NCBI GenBank assembly: GCA_008477525.1
Contig: SPDT01000007.1
Span: 6,634,001-6,698,000 of the forward strand
Source of the DNA: Hypomyces perniciosus
Lineage: Eukaryota; Ascomycota; Sordariomycetes; Hypocreales; Hypocreaceae
Direction of reading: 5' to 3'
DNA length: 64,000 nt
In this document: positions 61,230 to 64,000 of the stretch, piece after piece
Numbering within the stretch: position 1 is the first letter of the stretch
Layout: each line of letters begins with the position of its first letter
The notes under the pieces: generated by a model
Seen by the model: only the letters and a program-made list of their open reading frames with translations
The model's database searches: none
What the model was told of the DNA's origin: nothing
Translations under genes and position numbers: made by a program

Positions 61230-63302
61230 TCATACATCCGTACTCATCTCATCTCTCCCCGTGAACACTTTGAAGATGCGTTTACTCACAGCCTGACCTA
61301 CCGTTCGATCCGACAACGCTCCATCTTTATTCGCGCCCTTCCTCACGCCCTCCAGTGTACCAGGACCACCGTTTTCTAACCCATCCACCAACTTGCTCAC
61401 ACTGTCAAACTCTGCCGCAATGCCATAGGCAATCGGCGCTGTCACTCGTGCAATCTCCTGCAGCATCCTCACGTACGTGTCCTTGGTATCGTCGCCTGTC
61501 CTGACTTGGCCGCTCTCCATGCAGAAGCCAGCGGTGGCGGTGGCCTGGTCTCGCTGCTTCTTGTACGGAATAGTAGAGATATGCTGCGTAAACGCGACGA
61601 TCCATTGGGCAGTCTCGAGAGGAGCAGCCGTGTGATGGATCAGCACATCGTGCTCTACCTGCAACCGTAGCATAGCATCCTCGATGAGATCCTCGGATAT
61701 ATGCTCCTCACTGGCGGCGTTGTTTCTGCGCCGACCTCGTGAAGGGGCTGCTGCATCGGAGGAAGCACCCTGGGAACGAACGCCAGATGCGAATTGGCGA
61801 TTCCGGATGTTGCGGTTCTTGCGCATCCATGCCGTCATGCCTTCGAGGATGTATATGATCTCATGGCTAGGGAAATATCCTTTCGTCTGATTGACATTGG
61901 AGTCCAGTCCATTGTTGATAGCCAAGTCGACCAATTCATCAGCAGCAAGAATAATTAGGGCATGATTCTCCGTCTTGATTTGCAGAGGTATGGGTTCCCA
62001 GCGGCCCATCTCTTCATCGAACCGACTCGTTACTTTTCTTCGCCACTTGAAGGCATTTCCCGCGGGGCATTCCCAGGAGGTGTGTTCCACATTAAGCCCG
62101 TCCAGCAAAGTCTCTACCTGCACCTTCAGACCGGGATCGATGTTCGAGGGCGTCAGGACAATCATCTCTGGAGTGGAGACTTTCTTGTCTGTGCGGATCT
62201 TGTTCACCTCTGCCAATGCCGCAGCGCGCTCCTTTTCACGTGCTTTGGCTTCTTTGACAAGTTCCTTCTCTTGACGCTTTCGTTCCTTTTCTACAGCCTT
62301 TTCAGCCGTTCGGGTTTCTCGCTCGCGAGCTCTTTGTTCGACTGTCTTCTTCGTAGTGGTTGTGTTTGTAGACTTCGGCCAGGTTTTCGAGGAGACTATT
62401 TCGCTGTGCGAGCGCCGAAGGGGGGAACGAGGTCGAGGCCTGAACTTGGTGACATCAAAGTTTGCAATGTCTGGAAACTCGTCATCGTCGGACCCATCTT
62501 GCGAATCAGAGTCAATGTTAATGACAGTTGGTCCGGCGACTGCAGTCTTCGGAGAAAGTCTGCGAGGAGATGGCTCTGGTGCGGAACTTGAGATGGGATC
62601 CCAGTCATTGCAACGTCGAGGGGCCCGATGCTTAGCAACATCGAACGAGGTTGCTCTGCGTTCTGTTTGAGGCTTGACTGGTTCCGCAACTGCAGTGTTT
62701 GGGGAGCTGACAAGTGGATTCGAGAATTCGTCGGATGCAATATTCTTGGATGGACTTTTTGGTTTGCGAGTGAAAGCAGGAGCGGGAGCGGGAGGAGGGG
62801 AGCTGGCGAAAGGATCTGAGCTTATTGACAACAGCGCAGGTAGCTGAGCCGACTTCCTTGTAGTCTGCGCGGGGCGATTTTGTCGGCTCTCTGGCGCTTC
62901 TACTTCAATAGAGCTAGTAAATTCGATTGGATCGAAGACTAGTCTGTTTGTTCGTTCGGATGCGATGTTGCGCAGGGGAGGCTGGACGGGTCGAGTGGTC
63001 GGTTTGTAAGTCGGACGAGATGACGCATTGGTTTTGATGGCTCCGGAGGCCGGCGGTGATGCGGACAGACGGAGACGCTTGCTGCTCCTTACATCTATTC
63101 CGAGGAAATCGGCATCGTCATCCGTCATATCAAACTCATCAGAGAGATAGAAGGGTGCGGGGTTCGAAGGGTGATCGCTCTGAGGCTGAGGGAGTGTCGG
63201 TCGTTTGGAGCGCCCGCCATCTTGCGCAACAAGGGGTGGTTCTTGTTGCTTCTTTGGCGGAGACGGACTTGAAGAGATGAGGTCAATCACATCAGGCGCC
63301 AT
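61230..63302 (-). CDS. Eme1/Mms4-like regulatory subunit of the Mus81 structure-specific endonuclease
   Basis: A single exon of 690 residues. The N-terminal 300 residues are Ser/Pro-rich and disordered, beginning MAPDVIDLISSS, with acidic patches. Residues about 318-375 form a highly charged helix rich in Arg, Lys and Glu, probably a coiled coil. From about 378 (EMIVLTPSNIDP) the sequence follows the ERCC4-type nuclease-like fold of Eme1 and ends in a helical C-terminal region with VGQAVSKRIFKVFTGRDE, placed like the helix-hairpin-helix tail. In the Mus81-Eme1 dimer Eme1 is catalytically silent and orients cutting of stalled forks, 3' flaps and nicked Holliday junctions in the nucleus. The assignment is by overall pattern, as Eme1 diverges fast; the disordered head and charged helix are typical. 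Confidence 0.85.
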   Translation of the reverse strand: MAPDVIDLISSSPSPPKKQQEPPLVAQDGGRSKRPTLPQPQSDHPSNPAPFYLSDEFDMTDDDADFLGIDVRSSKRLRLSASPPASGAIKTNASSRPTYKPTTRPVQPPLRNIASERTNRLVFDPIEFTSSIEVEAPESRQNRPAQTTRKSAQLPALLSISSDPFASSPPPAPAPAFTRKPKSPSKNIASDEFSNPLVSSPNTAVAEPVKPQTERRATSFDVAKHRAPRRCNDWDPISSSAPEPSPRRLSPKTAVAGPTVINIDSDSQDGSDDDEFPDIANFDVTKFRPRPRSPLRRSHSEIVSSKTWPKSTNTTTTKKTVEQRARERETRTAEKAVEKERKRQEKELVKEAKAREKERAAALAEVNKIRTDKKVSTPEMIVLTPSNIDPGLKVQVETLLDGLNVEHTSWECPAGNAFKWRRKVTSRFDEEMGRWEPIPLQIKTENHALIILAADELVDLAINNGLDSNVNQTKGYFPSHEIIYILEGMTAWMRKNRNIRNRQFASGVRSQGASSDAAAPSRGRRRNNAASEEHISEDLIEDAMLRLQVEHDVLIHHTAAPLETAQWIVAFTQHISTIPYKKQRDQATATAGFCMESGQVRTGDDTKDTYVRMLQEIARVTAPIAYGIAAEFDSVSKLVDGLENGGPGTLEGVRKGANKDGALSDRTVGQAVSKRIFKVFTGRDEMSTDV

Positions 63303-64000
63303 GATGCGAGGCCAACGTTGGCTGCCTTATGGCCGATCAATGGGGCCTGGTCTGAAGGTCGAGTCGAGACTCGAGAAGTCGGGACTAGGGATAGAAGCGC
63401 GATAGGTGGCGTCGCGCGTAAAGCGCCAAGTCACGTGACAGATATGGTGAAGACGGATTTCGAGTGTTTCGGCACCCCAGAGTTTTGGCCCAAAATATTG
63501 CTTTTCCTGGAATTCTTTTTTTTAATAAGGCTGTGACAGAAAAGAAGAAATACATAAGAAGGCGTCCAAGTCTAATAATGGCAATACTGTCATGGTTGTA
63601 AGATCTGTAGTATCTGACTTGGTAATGAGCTTCACTCTCTACGGGATCTACGTAGTAGTACGAAGTACGGAGTACTCGTCTTTACAATTACGTAGATTCA
63701 TACTTCGTACTACTTAGTACTACAAGAAAACAGACTATTATGTGAGTGAGTGAGTGTACTCCTACAATCAATCGGCTTGGTCGTCAGTTCTCATTTCTCA
63801 GAGTCGACCAGTGACTTTGGCTTTGTTCCTATTACGTCCGAGAAATGGCCGAGCATCGCTGTTCGACGCTTGGTATCGCCAGACAATCTCCAAACGTTGA
63901 CGAGTCAGGTCTCCCATGCCATGAACTAAACAAACAAAGCCGTCGTCGTCTTTGAGGCGAAGCAATTTCATTCACCTGAACGTTCCGAACTGATGGCTAA
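63303..64000. other. Eme1-like promoter and right-edge intergenic sequence
   Basis: About 0.7 kb. No gene recognised. GTACGGAGTAC lies at 63665-63675 next to TACTTCGTACTACTTAGTAC; a short GTGA tandem is near 63741-63753. Confidence 0.55.

Noticed and set aside
1..64000. CRISPR arrays, operons, ribosome binding sites, bacterial insertion sequences
   Set aside because: Nothing of this kind seen; introns and gene families are eukaryotic.

Overview
The window is nuclear DNA of a filamentous ascomycete (Pezizomycotina). Genes carry short introns of about 50-110 nt with GTANGT-type donors and YAG acceptors, there is a giant non-ribosomal peptide synthetase (NRPS), a highly reducing polyketide synthase (PKS) and fungal-type PDR and ABCC transporters, and the tRNA has a short anticodon-loop intron. 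The gene set and the many dispersed TACTCCGTAC words fit Sordariomycetes, perhaps Hypocreales, but that level is inference.

Layout. 1-641: 5' part of a secreted M20 metallo-amidohydrolase on the minus strand. 642-6162: AT-rich, gene-poor DNA with a 324-bp TA-flanked foldback element (MITE). 6163-53520: a secondary-metabolite locus with a bZIP-like regulator (6163-7596), a five-adenylation-domain NRPS of about 7,558 residues (10485-33434), an ABCC transporter (39028-34019, minus), an MFS transporter (41203-39535, minus), a highly reducing PKS of about 2,423 residues (42658-50296), a small YCII-domain protein (50971-51520) and an FSH1/LovG-like serine hydrolase (52618-53520). 54001-54096: tRNA-Ala(CGC). 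55131-59697: PDR/ABCG transporter. 60103-60882: histidine phosphatase. 63302-61230 (minus): Eme1-like subunit of the Mus81 endonuclease. The last two look like ordinary housekeeping genes and mark the right edge of the accessory region.

How it may work (inference). The NRPS reads C*-A1-T1-C1-A2-T2-E1-C2-A3-T3-E2-C3-A4-T4-E3-C4-A5-T5-C5-T6-C6. Three successive epimerase modules predict a peptide rich in D-residues. The last C domain has the SHxxxDxxS signature of fungal cyclising C domains, and there is no thioesterase. A1 lacks the aspartate that holds an alpha-amino group, so it is either vestigial or takes a non-amino-acid such as a carboxylic acid. The PKS has no release domain, so the nearby FSH1-type hydrolase could release its chain. 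The ABCC and MFS pumps could export the product, and the regulator, which keeps a bZIP basic region but has no readable leucine zipper, could switch the set on. Whether NRPS and PKS make one hybrid lipopeptide or two products cannot be settled from sequence alone.

Exon structures were assembled by hand from splice signals, reading phase and family alignment from memory. All add up to whole codons. One ABCC intron is uncertain and is flagged.
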